Part shown: in pieces, positions 1 to 7,813 of the stretch | How the letters are laid out: every line of letters begins with the position of its first letter | Position numbering within the stretch: the stretch's first letter is position 1 | Source: Sulfurospirillum arsenophilum NBRC 109478 | Lineage (GTDB): Bacteria; Campylobacterota; Campylobacteria; Campylobacterales; Sulfurospirillaceae | Direction of reading: 5' to 3' | Length of the DNA stretch: 64,000 nucleotides | Assembly: GCF_000813345.1 (NCBI RefSeq) | Contig: NZ_BBQF01000001.1 | Span: forward strand, 806,001-870,000 | Made by a program: the position numbers and the translations under genes | The notes under the pieces: generated by a model | Told to the model about the DNA's origin: nothing | The model's input: the letters and a program-made list of their open reading frames with translations, nothing else | The model's database searches: none

Positions 1-372
1 GAAATGCCAGATAAAGAGTATGACAGCTGGTTATGTACAGGTCGTGTGTTAGAGCACTGGCATAGTGGTACGATGACGATGAGGGTTCCGGAGCTTTACC
101 GTGCCGTTCCTGAAGCATTGTGTTATATGCATCCTGAAGATGCCAAAGTTAAAGGCTTCAAACAAGGTGAACTTATCTGGATCGAGAGTCGTAGAGGTTC
201 GTGTAAAGCACGCGTTGAAACCAGAGGTCGTAACAGAACTCCAAGAGGTTTAGTGTATGTTCCTTGGTTTGATGAGAAAGTGTTCATCAACAAAGTGTGC
301 CTTGATGCAACATGTCCGATCTCTAAACAGACAGACTATAAAAAATGTGCGGTTAAGCTTTACAAAGCTTAA
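1..372 (+). CDS. napA: Periplasmic nitrate reductase catalytic subunit NapA, C-terminal part (cut by window edge)
   Basis: The frame is open from base 1, so the gene begins upstream of the window; about 123 residues are visible. They form the end of the molybdopterin-dinucleotide binding domain of NapA ([12 protein letters not shown], then [16 protein letters not shown]), a pattern typical of the nitrate reductase C-terminus. NapA reduces nitrate to nitrite in the periplasm using bis-MGD molybdenum and one 4Fe-4S cluster. It is followed 27 bases later by napG, and the order napA-G-H-B-F-L-D is that known for Campylobacterota. The identity rests strongly on context as well as on sequence. Confidence 0.95.
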   Translation, partial: EMPDKEYDSWLCTGRVLEHWHSGTMTMRVPELYRAVPEALCYMHPEDAKVKGFKQGELIWIESRRGSCKARVETRGRNRTPRGLVYVPWFDEKVFINKVCLDATCPISKQTDYKKCAVKLYKA

Positions 373-399
373 TGCATACACTATGTAAAAGGACTTTTT

Positions 400-1221
400 G
401 TGAGCAATCACGAAACAAATAAAATCGCAATCACCGATCGTCGTAAATTTCTCGCTTTGATGGCTCAAAGTGGTGGACTCATGGCGCTAGGTGGCATGGT
501 TTGGACAGGGTATTTGGAAGAGGCAAAATCAGCTCCGTTGATTCTTCGTCCTCCTGCCGCAGTCCCTGAAGTAGACTTTATGCGTTTATGTATCAAGTGT
601 GGTCAGTGTGTTACTGCCTGTCCATACCATACGCTCAGTCTTGCCAAGCCAGGTGACACGAAGCCTATGGGAACGCCTTTTTTCATACCTAGAGAGGTTC
701 CGTGTTATATGTGTACAGACATACCGTGTGTGCCTGTATGCCCAAGCGGAGCACTGGATGCGAAAAGTGTTTCCAAGATCACTGAGGGTGTCAAAGAATT
801 TGACATCACCAAAGCACGTATGGGACTTGCCGTCGTTGATGTTGAGTCGTGTATCGCGTTTTGGGGGATCCAGTGTGATGCGTGTTACCGAGCGTGTCCT
901 ATTATGGACAGTGCGATTAAGTTAGAGTATAGACGAAATGAACGAACCGGCAAACATGCCTACTTAACACCGATAGTCAACAGTCTCGCCTGTACGGGTT
1001 GTGGTTTGTGTGAGAGAGCGTGTGTCACTGAAAAAGCGGCGATTCATGTGTTGCCTTTGGAAATTGCTAAAGGTGCCATTGGCTCACACTACATCAAGGG
1101 CTGGGAGCAGGGTGATGAAAAGCGCTTAGAAAAAGCAAGCGGTGATGTCACGACCCATACCAAACGTAGCGAGAAGTCTGCGACAGATTATCTCAATACG
1201 AATGAGGAGTTGTTCAAATGA
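400..1221 (+). CDS. napG: Ferredoxin-type quinol dehydrogenase component NapG
   Basis: A 273-residue protein with a GTG start preceded by an AAAAGGA ribosome site. A twin-arginine signal is visible (R14-R15-K-F-L) followed by a hydrophobic stretch to about residue 37, so the folded FeS protein is exported by Tat. Four cysteine clusters follow: C64-x2-C-x2-C-x3-C, C102 to C114, a cluster near 150-168, and C-T-G-C-G-L-C near 200, consistent with four 4Fe-4S centres. With NapH it passes electrons from menaquinol toward NapB and NapA. It overlaps napH by four bases (ATGA), implying translational coupling. Confidence 0.96.
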   Translation: MSNHETNKIAITDRRKFLALMAQSGGLMALGGMVWTGYLEEAKSAPLILRPPAAVPEVDFMRLCIKCGQCVTACPYHTLSLAKPGDTKPMGTPFFIPREVPCYMCTDIPCVPVCPSGALDAKSVSKITEGVKEFDITKARMGLAVVDVESCIAFWGIQCDACYRACPIMDSAIKLEYRRNERTGKHAYLTPIVNSLACTGCGLCERACVTEKAAIHVLPLEIAKGAIGSHYIKGWEQGDEKRLEKASGDVTTHTKRSEKSATDYLNTNEELFK

Positions 1222-2051
1222 GAGAATGGATAAGAAGCCACCGATTTATGATGGCACGACGTTTCACTCAGTTGGGCATCCTTGGGTTATTTGTTGCGGC
1301 AAACACGTATGGCTTTATGTTTCTAAGTGGCAATCTCAGTGCATCTTTAGTGCTGAAAAAGCTTCCTTTAGCCGATCCATTTGCTTTGTTGCAGATGTTA
1401 ACAGCTGGAGCACTTTTAGGACTTGATGTTCTTTTGGGTGGCGCTTTGATACTGCTTTTTTACATCGTTGTGGGAGGTCGTGCCTTTTGTTCATGGGTCT
1501 GTCCACTCAATATGGTAACCGATGCGGCAAGCTGGACACGCAGAGTTCTTCTTCTTGATAAATCTGTCGAGAAAAAAGTGTGGATGAGTCGCAATGTAAG
1601 GTACTGGGTTTTAGCCCTTACGCTTATATTGTCGTTCATTACAGGCATTGCGGCGTTTGAGATGGTAAGTCCTATAGGGATTTTAAGTCGAGGTATCATA
1701 TTTGGAATGGGGCTAAGTGTTGCTCCTATACTCTGTATTTATTTGTTTGATCTTTTTGCTGTAAAAAATGGCTGGTGTGGACACATCTGTCCTTTGGGTG
1801 GGTTTTACTCAATGGTCGGGCAACTCAGTCTGATTCGTGTTAAACACGATCACACGAAATGTACGCTGTGCATGAAGTGTAAAGAGATTTGTCCTGAAAA
1901 ACAGGTTCTTGGCATTATCTCCAAACAAAGCGGAGCGATTGTTTCGGGAGAGTGTACCAACTGTGGCAGATGCGTTGAGGTGTGTGAGAGTGATGCACTC
2001 TCTTTTGGTGTGAGGAATTACATTAACACAAATGTAGGAGAAAAAGAATGA
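1218..2051 (+). CDS. napH: Membrane quinol dehydrogenase component NapH
   Basis: A 277-residue integral membrane FeS protein. Hydrophobic segments lie near residues 18-38, 60-85, 130-155 and 165-185, giving about four helices. The paired motifs C-S-W-V-C-P-L and C-G-H-I-C-P-L are the hallmark CxxxCP sites of NapH/NosR relatives, and the C-terminal domain has two ferredoxin motifs (C-T-L-C-M-K-C, C-T-N-C-G-R-C). It is known to take electrons from quinol and hand them to NapG. The start overlaps the napG stop and the end overlaps napB by four bases. Confidence 0.96.
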   Translation: MREWIRSHRFMMARRFTQLGILGLFVAANTYGFMFLSGNLSASLVLKKLPLADPFALLQMLTAGALLGLDVLLGGALILLFYIVVGGRAFCSWVCPLNMVTDAASWTRRVLLLDKSVEKKVWMSRNVRYWVLALTLILSFITGIAAFEMVSPIGILSRGIIFGMGLSVAPILCIYLFDLFAVKNGWCGHICPLGGFYSMVGQLSLIRVKHDHTKCTLCMKCKEICPEKQVLGIISKQSGAIVSGECTNCGRCVEVCESDALSFGVRNYINTNVGEKE

Positions 2052-2572
2052 TTAGTACAAAAACGTTAATAATGGGTTCTTTGTTTAGTATTATTGTCGC
2101 TACTGGATGTGCCGTAACACAATCGTACAATGAAGAAGAATTAGGGCTTAGAAAGGTGGATCTCTACAGCGAAAAAACCGTTGTAGGTGAGCCAACATCG
2201 TACTCTACTGTAGCTGCAGGTGAATCAAAAGTGATTCAAAGATCGTTTGAAAATGCACCTCCATTGATTCCACATGATGTGGAAGGAATGCTGGATATGA
2301 CGAAAGAGAGCAATGCGTGTACGGGTTGTCACTTGCCTGAAGTTGCTGAGGCAGTGAAAGCGACACCGATTCCTAAGTCTCACTTTTTCGATATGAGAAC
2401 GCAAAAAGTGTTGACAGAGATGAGTCAAGCTCGCTATAACTGTTCAGCATGCCATGTGCCTCAATCTGCTAACGAGCCTTTGGTTCAAAATAATTTTAAA
2501 CCAGACTATCGTAAAGAGAGTGAGAAAAATCGTTCAAACCTCATTGATAACCTTAATGAAGGCGTGAGATAG
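2048..2572 (+). CDS. napB: Diheme cytochrome c subunit NapB
   Basis: A 174-residue exported protein with two c-type heme sites, C91-T-G-C-H and C132-S-A-C-H, and conserved histidines between them that would serve as distal ligands. The N-terminus is a short signal sequence ending in T-G-C at residue 21, so it could be either a cleaved periplasmic protein or a lipoprotein. NapB is the small subunit that passes electrons to NapA. It overlaps napH by four bases and is followed two bases later by napF. Confidence 0.95.
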   Translation: MISTKTLIMGSLFSIIVATGCAVTQSYNEEELGLRKVDLYSEKTVVGEPTSYSTVAAGESKVIQRSFENAPPLIPHDVEGMLDMTKESNACTGCHLPEVAEAVKATPIPKSHFFDMRTQKVLTEMSQARYNCSACHVPQSANEPLVQNNFKPDYRKESEKNRSNLIDNLNEGVR

Positions 2573-2574
2573 CC

Positions 2575-3093
2575 ATGACAAATGGCAGCAGAAGAGGGGT
2601 TTTTACCTCTCTTTTTGGTATGAAAAAGGCGCAAAAAATTCAAAATGAGTTGTGTGTAGTGCGCCCACCGTATCATCAAGAGGGGTATAAATTTTCTGAT
2701 ATTTGCGTTACATGTAACGATACACCGTGCATGAATGCTTGTGAAGAAAACATTATCTTCCTCGATGCTGCTCATACGCCTTGCTTAGACTTTACCAAAC
2801 GGGGTTGTACGTTTTGTGAAGCGTGTGCAAGTGCGTGCCCTAGTGATGTTTTAAGCCTTACATGTAAAGATGAAAAAGATTTACATGTAAAAGCTATGAT
2901 TGATATAATGACATGTATGGCATGGCATCAAAGTTTGTGCAACAGCTGCCTTGATGCCTGTGAGCCTAGAGCCATTCACTTTTTAGGACTTTTCCGTCCA
3001 CACATAGAGATGGATGTGTGCAATGGCTGTGGTATGTGTATTGGCATTTGTCCAAGCGATGCTATTGGTATAAAACATGAGGAGCAAGCATGA
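2575..3093 (+). CDS. napF: Cytoplasmic ferredoxin-type protein NapF
   Basis: A 172-residue protein without a signal peptide and rich in cysteine. It has FeS motifs starting near residue 45 (C-V-T-C-N-D-T-P-C), near 79 (C-T-F-C-E-A-C-A-S-A-C-P) and near the C-terminus (C-N-G-C-G-M-C-I-G-I-C-P), plus an extra cysteine group C-N-S-C-L-D-A-C. NapF is associated with cytoplasmic maturation of NapA. The gene contains two copies of the ACATGTAA palindrome (2858-2891), read in two different frames as L-T-C-K and L-H-V-K. It overlaps napL by four bases. Confidence 0.93.
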   Translation: MTNGSRRGVFTSLFGMKKAQKIQNELCVVRPPYHQEGYKFSDICVTCNDTPCMNACEENIIFLDAAHTPCLDFTKRGCTFCEACASACPSDVLSLTCKDEKDLHVKAMIDIMTCMAWHQSLCNSCLDACEPRAIHFLGLFRPHIEMDVCNGCGMCIGICPSDAIGIKHEEQA

Positions 3094-4037
3094 AGTATCT
3101 TCTACTCTTAAGTATTATTTCAAGCATGCTTTTAAGCGCAGAATTAAGCCCTCGAAGCATCATTCAAGCAAGTGGAAACGTTCAACAAATAGCGCTTGTG
3201 GAGGGTAAAATCATCGCAGGAACGAGTGTGGGAACGCTTGAGATGTACAAAGTAGAAGATGCTTCTAAACTTTCCCAAATTGTTTTTCCAAAGATCAAAG
3301 ACTTTACAGGCGATGAGGTAGCTCCCAAAGTCTTCTCGGTGGATATGTTAGGCAAAACATTTTTAGCGGTGGTTCAAGCCAGTAGTGGCTCACGTGAGCT
3401 TTACCTTGTCGAAGAGGGTAAGCCTAAAGTGCTCATTGACGCTCACGCCAATCTTTTCATCTCCAAAGCCAAGTTTGTTGATAAAAACCGCATCTTAGTT
3501 GCTCTTTTGAGCAACGAATTTCTTTTGTGGGACATTCAAACCAAAAAGGAGATCTACCGCATTCAACCTTCCTCTTCCCACTTTAGCGATTTTGCATTGA
3601 ATGAAGCGAAGAGTATGGTAGCAAGTTCCAGTGAGTCAGGTGAAATAAGTGTCTTTGATGCGCTTAGTGGCAAGATTATCACCGTACTAAAAGGCGGTAA
3701 TGTGGACAATGTCTATAAAGTTGACTTTAAAAAGGATAAAATCCTCTGTGCTGGGCAAGATCGCAGAGGCATTATTTACGATCTTAAAAGTGGTGCATAC
3801 GAGCGCTTTGATGGCTCATTTCTTATCTACGCAGGTGCTCTTAGCCCCAGCCTGAATTTGGGCGCATTTGCCTTTAATGAACAAAATGATATTGTCCTTT
3901 TTGATCTTGCCTCTAAAGGTAAAGTCCATACGCTTAAAGGGCAAAAAAGTACGCTCAATACCATTGTTTTTGCTAGCGACAAAGAGCTAGTAAGTAGCAG
4001 TGACGATCAATTTATTATGATTTGGAGACTCCCATGA
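3090..4037 (+). CDS. napL: NapL, periplasmic beta-propeller-like Nap accessory protein
   Basis: A 315-residue protein beginning with a typical Sec signal peptide (about residues 1-17, ending A-E-L-S). The rest is built of repeated strands with W-D-I-Q-T, V-F-D-A-L-S-G-K, I-Y-D-L-K-S-G and I-W-R-L-P motifs, as in WD40-type propellers. NapL is found only in Campylobacterota nap operons; its exact role is not settled, although an effect on nitrate reductase activity is known in related organisms. The name rests on position between napF and napD together with the WD-like repeats. Confidence 0.9.
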   Translation: MKYLLLLSIISSMLLSAELSPRSIIQASGNVQQIALVEGKIIAGTSVGTLEMYKVEDASKLSQIVFPKIKDFTGDEVAPKVFSVDMLGKTFLAVVQASSGSRELYLVEEGKPKVLIDAHANLFISKAKFVDKNRILVALLSNEFLLWDIQTKKEIYRIQPSSSHFSDFALNEAKSMVASSSESGEISVFDALSGKIITVLKGGNVDNVYKVDFKKDKILCAGQDRRGIIYDLKSGAYERFDGSFLIYAGALSPSLNLGAFAFNEQNDIVLFDLASKGKVHTLKGQKSTLNTIVFASDKELVSSSDDQFIMIWRLP

Positions 4038-4387
4038 ATATTTCAAGTATTGTTATACAAGCGAAGCCAGAATATGTCGAAGAAATCATCGCTGTTTGTG
4101 AGGCGAGCGATTTTTGTGACTACCATTTTCACGATGTAGAAAAAGGTAAGATCATCGTGACGATTGAGGGTGAAAACATCGACGAAGAGATGTCAAAGAT
4201 GAAAAAGATCGAGCAGATTCCTCATGTCATCTGTGCCGATATGATGATGGCATACAGTGAAGATGAACTCGACAGTGAGAGAGAAAAACTAGAGCATTCG
4301 CCAAATGTCCCACCCATACTCAATGATGAAACGATTGCATTCAAAGACATTGTCTATAAGGGTGATTTGAAGAAGAAAATACACTAA
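4034..4387 (+). CDS. napD: NapD, NapA maturation chaperone
   Basis: A 117-residue cytoplasmic protein beginning M-N-I-S-S-I-V. The frame is open further upstream to a TTG at 4022, but the ATG at 4034 gives the usual four-base overlap with napL and the usual NapD N-terminus, so it is preferred. NapD is a small ferredoxin-fold chaperone that binds the twin-arginine signal of NapA and delays export until the cofactor is inserted. The N-terminal beta-alpha-beta pattern fits; the acidic tail from residue 75 onward is longer than in the enterobacterial protein. Confidence 0.9.
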   Translation: MNISSIVIQAKPEYVEEIIAVCEASDFCDYHFHDVEKGKIIVTIEGENIDEEMSKMKKIEQIPHVICADMMMAYSEDELDSEREKLEHSPNVPPILNDETIAFKDIVYKGDLKKKIH

Positions 4388-4397
4388 AGGCTTTCCC

Positions 4398-4934
4398 ATG
4401 CAAACGACGTATCAGATGTTTGTTGAAACGACGGTTCCGAGTGATGAACTCATTGTCTCACGTACGGATTTAAGCGGAAAAATAACGTATGCCAATGAAA
4501 CATTTGCACAGATTTCTGGCTATGAGGTTGATGAACTCATCGGCAAACCCCACAACATCGTACGCCATCCCGATATGCCTCACTCGGTTTTTAAAACACT
4601 CTGGGAAACACTGCAACGAGGCGAAATGTGGAAAGGGTATGTCAAAAATCTTCGCAAAGATGGCGGTTACTACTGGGTTTATGCAGAAGTTTCAGGTGTC
4701 TATAAAGATGGCGTACTCATTGAGTATAAATCATTACGTGTGCCTATGGACGAAGAGACAAAAGTAAAAATGCAACGCACCTACGATGAAAAATGCGAAC
4801 AAGAAGAGCACAAAAGTCGCGTTGTTGTTTATCTTCAAAGTGATCTTGTGCATAAAGTTGAAACACTTGCACGCGAAAAAGCATGTTCTAGCGATAAGAT
4901 TATTAACGATATTCTAGGTGACACCCTCTTTTAA
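4398..4934 (+). CDS. PAS-domain signalling protein (Aer/CetB-like) with short C-terminal extension
   Basis: A 178-residue soluble protein. Residues about 15-125 form a PAS domain of the aerotaxis type, with I-T-Y-A-N-E-T-F, the marker N-I-V-R-H-P-D-M-P and W-K-G-Y-V-K-N-L-R-K-D-G. Such domains bind FAD or heme and report redox state; in Campylobacter a similar stand-alone PAS protein (CetB) partners with a membrane chemoreceptor. The last 45 residues (R-V-V-V-Y-L-Q ... D-K-I-I-N-D-I-L) look like a ribbon-helix-helix fold, which would suggest DNA binding or dimerisation; that part is inference. It lies 10 bases after napD and is probably cotranscribed with the nap operon. Confidence 0.8.
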   Translation: MQTTYQMFVETTVPSDELIVSRTDLSGKITYANETFAQISGYEVDELIGKPHNIVRHPDMPHSVFKTLWETLQRGEMWKGYVKNLRKDGGYYWVYAEVSGVYKDGVLIEYKSLRVPMDEETKVKMQRTYDEKCEQEEHKSRVVVYLQSDLVHKVETLAREKACSSDKIINDILGDTLF

Positions 4935-5234
4935 TTCTACTTCTTTGGATTGAAGTGTACGCTTCAATCCACCACTTTTCTTTGTATTTTCATAATAGAG
5001 TTCTTGCAGAACGCAACAAAACACTTTTAGAGAAAGCTATGTTAACACTGCGTTTTCCTCGGCAGAAAGCCCACGCACCTTTGGTGCTTTTATTTCTTGT
5101 AAATCGAGTTTTGCAAGAAGTCTAATCTTTTTTCTATTAATGCTAAAACATAGCCGTATTTATTTATACTTTTCTAATTAATAAAAGTATATTCTTATAA
5201 TTATATTTACTATAAATTATAATTAGGAGAAGGC
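4935..5234. other. 300-base intergenic region with several hairpins
   Basis: No convincing gene. Besides the terminator at 4946, it holds a compact hairpin (GCACC-TTT-GGTGC, 5075-5087) followed by TTTTATTT, and an interrupted inverted repeat around TTCTTG/CAAGAA near 5094-5123. A 28-codon open frame starts at 5039 but has a poor ribosome site. The AT-rich stretch 5150-5225 probably contains the promoter of the next gene, with AGGAG at 5225-5229. Confidence 0.5.
4946..4976 (+). terminator. Rho-independent terminator after the nap/PAS operon
   Basis: A perfect 10-bp stem (TGGATTGAAG / CTTCAATCCA, 4946-4955 and 4962-4971) with a six-base loop, followed by a moderately T-rich tail. It lies 12 bases past the PAS gene stop and probably ends the long nap transcript. 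Confidence 0.7.
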
Positions 5235-6203
5235 ATGGACGAAGTTCTTGCATGTGAAAACAACAGAGTAAAATTCTTTCCGATCATGATGTATGCGATG
5301 GTTATGGGACTAAGTGGTTTAACGATTATGTACCAAAAAGCGGCACTTTGGTTAGGGTTTAGTGAGATGATCGGAGCAGTTTTAATGGTGGTTTCAACTG
5401 CATTGTTTGTGATGATCTCTTTGATCTACCTTGGAAAATACATCAAATACGCGTCTATCGTAAAAAAAGAATTTTCACACCCCATAAGACTCAATTTTTT
5501 TGCAGCTATTTCTATTTCGATGTTGATGCTAGCGATTATTTACAAAGAGGTCAATGTTAATGTATCGGCTCTTTTTTGGTATGCCGGATCTGGACTTCAT
5601 TTTTACCTCACCATGCATACCATCTCGTTTTGGATCAATAATAATCAAGAACTAGATCACTCAAATCCTGCATGGTTTATTCCCGTTGTGGGAAATGTGT
5701 TGGTTCCAGTAGGTGGCATAGGCTTTGCGAGTCAAGGTGTACTGATGTACTTTTTTAGCTGTGGTATTTTCTTTTGGGTGATACTATTTGCTATTTTACT
5801 CAATCGCATCATTTTTCATCATCAATTAGCCGTGAAGTTTATGCCGACAATGTTTATTCTCATCGCTCCCCCTGCGGTTGGCTTTCTCGCGTATTATAAA
5901 ATGTATGGTGTGGTAGATGTCTTTGCAACCATGCTGTTTAATCTTGCACTCTTTTTTACACTCCTAGTCGCATTTATGTATAAAAATTTTGTTAAAATCA
6001 AATTTTTTATCTCTTGGTGGGCATTTGTATTTCCACTGGCGGCTATGGCGATTAGCTCGATGCTGATGTACCATGAAACCAAAGATGCTGTGCTTTTAGC
6101 ACTCTCATATGTTATGGTGGGTGTGACAACGGTGGTGATTTCTATTGTTATTTACCAAACGGTAGCGCATATCCGCAAAGGCGAAATTTGCGTACAAGAA
6201 TAG
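5235..6203 (+). CDS. SLAC1/TehA-type (TDT family) anion channel or exporter
   Basis: A 322-residue, very hydrophobic protein with about ten membrane segments (near 15-35, 42-66, 85-104, 110-128, 145-165, 170-192, 200-220, 225-247, 252-272, 280-305). Length, even spacing of helices and W-F-I-P-V-V-G-N in helix 5 fit the tellurite-resistance/dicarboxylate transporter (TDT) and SLAC1 anion channel family. The substrate cannot be read from sequence; sulfite, nitrate, chloride or dicarboxylates are options. Closeness to the nap operon would be compatible with an anion. The start has a clear AGGAG site. Confidence 0.75.
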   Translation: MDEVLACENNRVKFFPIMMYAMVMGLSGLTIMYQKAALWLGFSEMIGAVLMVVSTALFVMISLIYLGKYIKYASIVKKEFSHPIRLNFFAAISISMLMLAIIYKEVNVNVSALFWYAGSGLHFYLTMHTISFWINNNQELDHSNPAWFIPVVGNVLVPVGGIGFASQGVLMYFFSCGIFFWVILFAILLNRIIFHHQLAVKFMPTMFILIAPPAVGFLAYYKMYGVVDVFATMLFNLALFFTLLVAFMYKNFVKIKFFISWWAFVFPLAAMAISSMLMYHETKDAVLLALSYVMVGVTTVVISIVIYQTVAHIRKGEICVQE

Positions 6204-6244
6204 ACACGTTACAGATTTATCATTAAATATCAAAGGAAAATTAT

Positions 6245-6631
6245 ATGGAAAAAACAGTTTTTATGGATAAGTATCCTATTCATTCACTCACATTGCGAAA
6301 ATCAGAACTGCGCTATGAGAGCATGACTCAAATGCTTGACTACTTTAAAGAGAAAATAAATGCTCATCCTGTAGCACATTTTATAGCCATTTTTGACCAC
6401 TATGCTCATACGAAATCATTGGGTGGTGAAATTATGGAAGGGTTAAAAGATGTTCAAAATATTGTTTTTTGTTTTGGAAGTGCCATTCCGAGCACTAAAA
6501 TGGTCGCAGTTCGCCCTCGAAGCATCGGGATTTGTGAGTTTGAGGATCGTTTTGTGATTGAATTTATGGAAGCACCGAAAGAGGAGCTTCATGCGGTGAT
6601 GCAGGCATGGGCAAAAGCGTTGGTAGATTAA
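6245..6631 (+). CDS. Conserved hypothetical protein, 128 aa
   Basis: A 128-residue soluble protein with no signal peptide or membrane segment. The start is preceded by AAAGGAAAA. It contains H-F-I-A-I-F-D-H-Y-A-H-T near residue 46, followed by a run of hydrophobic strands and F-C-F-G-S-A near 77. I recognise it only as a family of small proteins of unknown function recurrent in Campylobacterota and other Proteobacteria; the histidine cluster could bind a metal, but that is a guess. It ends two bases from the convergent DUF134 gene. Confidence 0.6.
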   Translation: MEKTVFMDKYPIHSLTLRKSELRYESMTQMLDYFKEKINAHPVAHFIAIFDHYAHTKSLGGEIMEGLKDVQNIVFCFGSAIPSTKMVAVRPRSIGICEFEDRFVIEFMEAPKEELHAVMQAWAKALVD

Positions 6632-6632
6632 T

Positions 6633-7223
6633 CTACCAAAGTGCTGTAATCTCTTCGTCCGTTATCGCCTCTCTTAAAAGTACGGGGATTCCTTTAGTGG
6701 AGAGAGTACTTTTAAACCCTTGTCCAATAGTTCCTGTAACAAATACATTAACACGCTGATTGACGAAAAGTTCACTTAAGACGGAAGAAGGCTTTGTTTG
6801 ATTGAGAAGCAGAGGATTAGGAATCATCTGCTTCTCAATGGTTTGATGGTTCTCAAGCGTGAAAAAATGAATGTACTTGCCTTTAGGATTTAATACTGTG
6901 TAAGGAGAGGTTTCACTTTCACTGCACAAGGCAACCACGTAACGTTCTTTACTGCTTTCTAGATGCAAAGCATGACCTCCAAGTAGTGCCAAAGCGACTT
7001 TATTGCGCGCTGATTTAATGATGCGAGCAAAAGTTGGGCGAGAAACTTCCATCTTTTGTGCAGCTTCCTCTTGGTACAGCTCCAACAAATCCATCAGATA
7101 GAGTGCTTCAACCTCTTCGGCTAAAAGGGAGATAGCTTCTTCGTGTAAGGCATGTTCTTGTGGAATAAAATGGCTACAAGGTGGACGAAACGAAATAGAT
7201 CGTTTACTTTTGTGGCGTGCCAT
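6633..7223 (-). CDS. DUF134-type HTH regulator fused to a NifX/NifB-like domain
   Basis: A 196-residue protein. The N-terminal 80 residues match the DUF134 pattern (R-P-P-C near 14, then a helix-turn-helix E-E-A-A-Q-K-M-E-V-S-R-P-T-F-A-R near 53-68). From about residue 90 a second alpha/beta domain resembles the dinitrogenase iron-molybdenum cofactor binding fold of NifX/NifB proteins. The divergent gene at 7350 encodes a free-standing protein of that same fold, and its promoter carries two palindromes, so this is probably its repressor, sensing a metal cluster or similar ligand. The ligand is unknown. Confidence 0.8.
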   Translation of the reverse strand: MARHKSKRSISFRPPCSHFIPQEHALHEEAISLLAEEVEALYLMDLLELYQEEAAQKMEVSRPTFARIIKSARNKVALALLGGHALHLESSKERYVVALCSESETSPYTVLNPKGKYIHFFTLENHQTIEKQMIPNPLLLNQTKPSSVLSELFVNQRVNVFVTGTIGQGFKSTLSTKGIPVLLREAITDEEITALW

Positions 7224-7271
7224 AATTCCCCTTTACGTGTTGATGGCATATTATAACATGATTTGAAATAC

Positions 7272-7317
7272 TTGACATATGTCCATTATGAGAGTATTAT
7301 TTTGGACATATGTTCAA
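7272..7317 (+). promoter_or_regulatory. Sigma-70 promoter bracketed by twin ACATATGT palindromic operators
   Basis: TTGACA (7272-7277), a 17-base spacer and TATTAT (7295-7300) make a near-consensus promoter reading into the NifX-like gene. The palindrome GACATATGTC (7274-7283) overlaps the -35 box, and a longer one, TTGGACATATGTTCAA (7302-7317), covers the expected transcription start. The two centres are 31 bp apart, three helical turns, so a dimeric regulator could bind both on the same DNA face and block transcription. The adjacent DUF134 protein is the obvious candidate. Confidence 0.75.
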
Positions 7318-7349
7318 ATAGAATATTAAACTCAAGAAAAGGATTTAAA

Positions 7350-7715
7350 ATGACTATTATATTTCCAACAATGAAAGACGATGGGCTTGAAGCAAAAAGA
7401 GGTGCACATTTTGGTAAGGCAACGTTTTATACGGCAGTTGTCGTAGAAGACGGTGTTGTTAAAGAAGTAAAAGTGTATAAAAACCCTGGTCATGTAACCG
7501 GAGGCTGCGCTAATGCTGTGGCAAATATACAAGCACTGGGAGCTGATACACTTGTGGTTTCAGGCATCGGTGGAGAGCCTTTGAAAAAGTTTTTGGCTGT
7601 TAATGTTGCTGTTTATTTCGATGACAAAAACGAAACAGTGAAAGATGCGTTAAGCGATTTTTTAGCGGAAAAAACGGTTAAGATTGACCCAAATCATACC
7701 TGTGCACATCATTAA
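7350..7715 (+). CDS. NifX/NifB-family iron-molybdenum cofactor-binding-like protein
   Basis: A 121-residue protein starting M-T-I-I-F-P-T-M-K-D. The open frame extends upstream to 7263, but the ATG at 7350 has an AAAAGGA site and the earlier part overlaps the promoter. Features of the family are A-H-F-G-K-A-T-F-Y, the G-G-C-A-N-A-V-A turn and A-D-T-L-V-V-S-G-I-G-G. In nitrogen fixers this fold carries FeMo-cofactor precursors; here no nif genes are nearby, so a different metal-cluster or redox role is more likely. The tail D-P-N-H-T-C-A-H-H could bind metal. Confidence 0.82.
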   Translation: MTIIFPTMKDDGLEAKRGAHFGKATFYTAVVVEDGVVKEVKVYKNPGHVTGGCANAVANIQALGADTLVVSGIGGEPLKKFLAVNVAVYFDDKNETVKDALSDFLAEKTVKIDPNHTCAHH

Positions 7716-7723
7716 AAAAATGA

Positions 7724-7763
7724 GCATAAAACTGATACGGCTACGGCAGATGTCAGTTTTTAA
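7724..7763 (+). terminator. Possible weak terminator
   Basis: AAAACTGA and TCAGTTTT can pair across a loop of about 17 bases and the 3' arm runs into a short T stretch. It lies just past the NifX-like gene; stem GC content is low. Confidence 0.4.
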
Positions 7764-7813
7764 GACGCTTTTGGGTAAAATCCCCCTTAAAAGCTAATTA
7801 AAAAGGTCAATCA

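Noticed and set aside
4022-4033. TTG start giving napD four extra residues.
   Set aside because: The ATG at 4034 gives the usual ATGA overlap with napL and the normal NapD N-terminus.
5039-5125. A 28-codon open frame (M-L-T-L-R-F-P-R-Q-K) in the gap before the SLAC1/TehA-like gene.
   Set aside because: It has a weak ribosome site, contains a terminator-like hairpin and no recognisable family or regulatory codon run.
7350-7715. A nitrogen-fixation locus based on the NifX-like proteins.
   Set aside because: No nifHDK, nifB or nifEN genes occur nearby, and the fold is used in many non-nif proteins.
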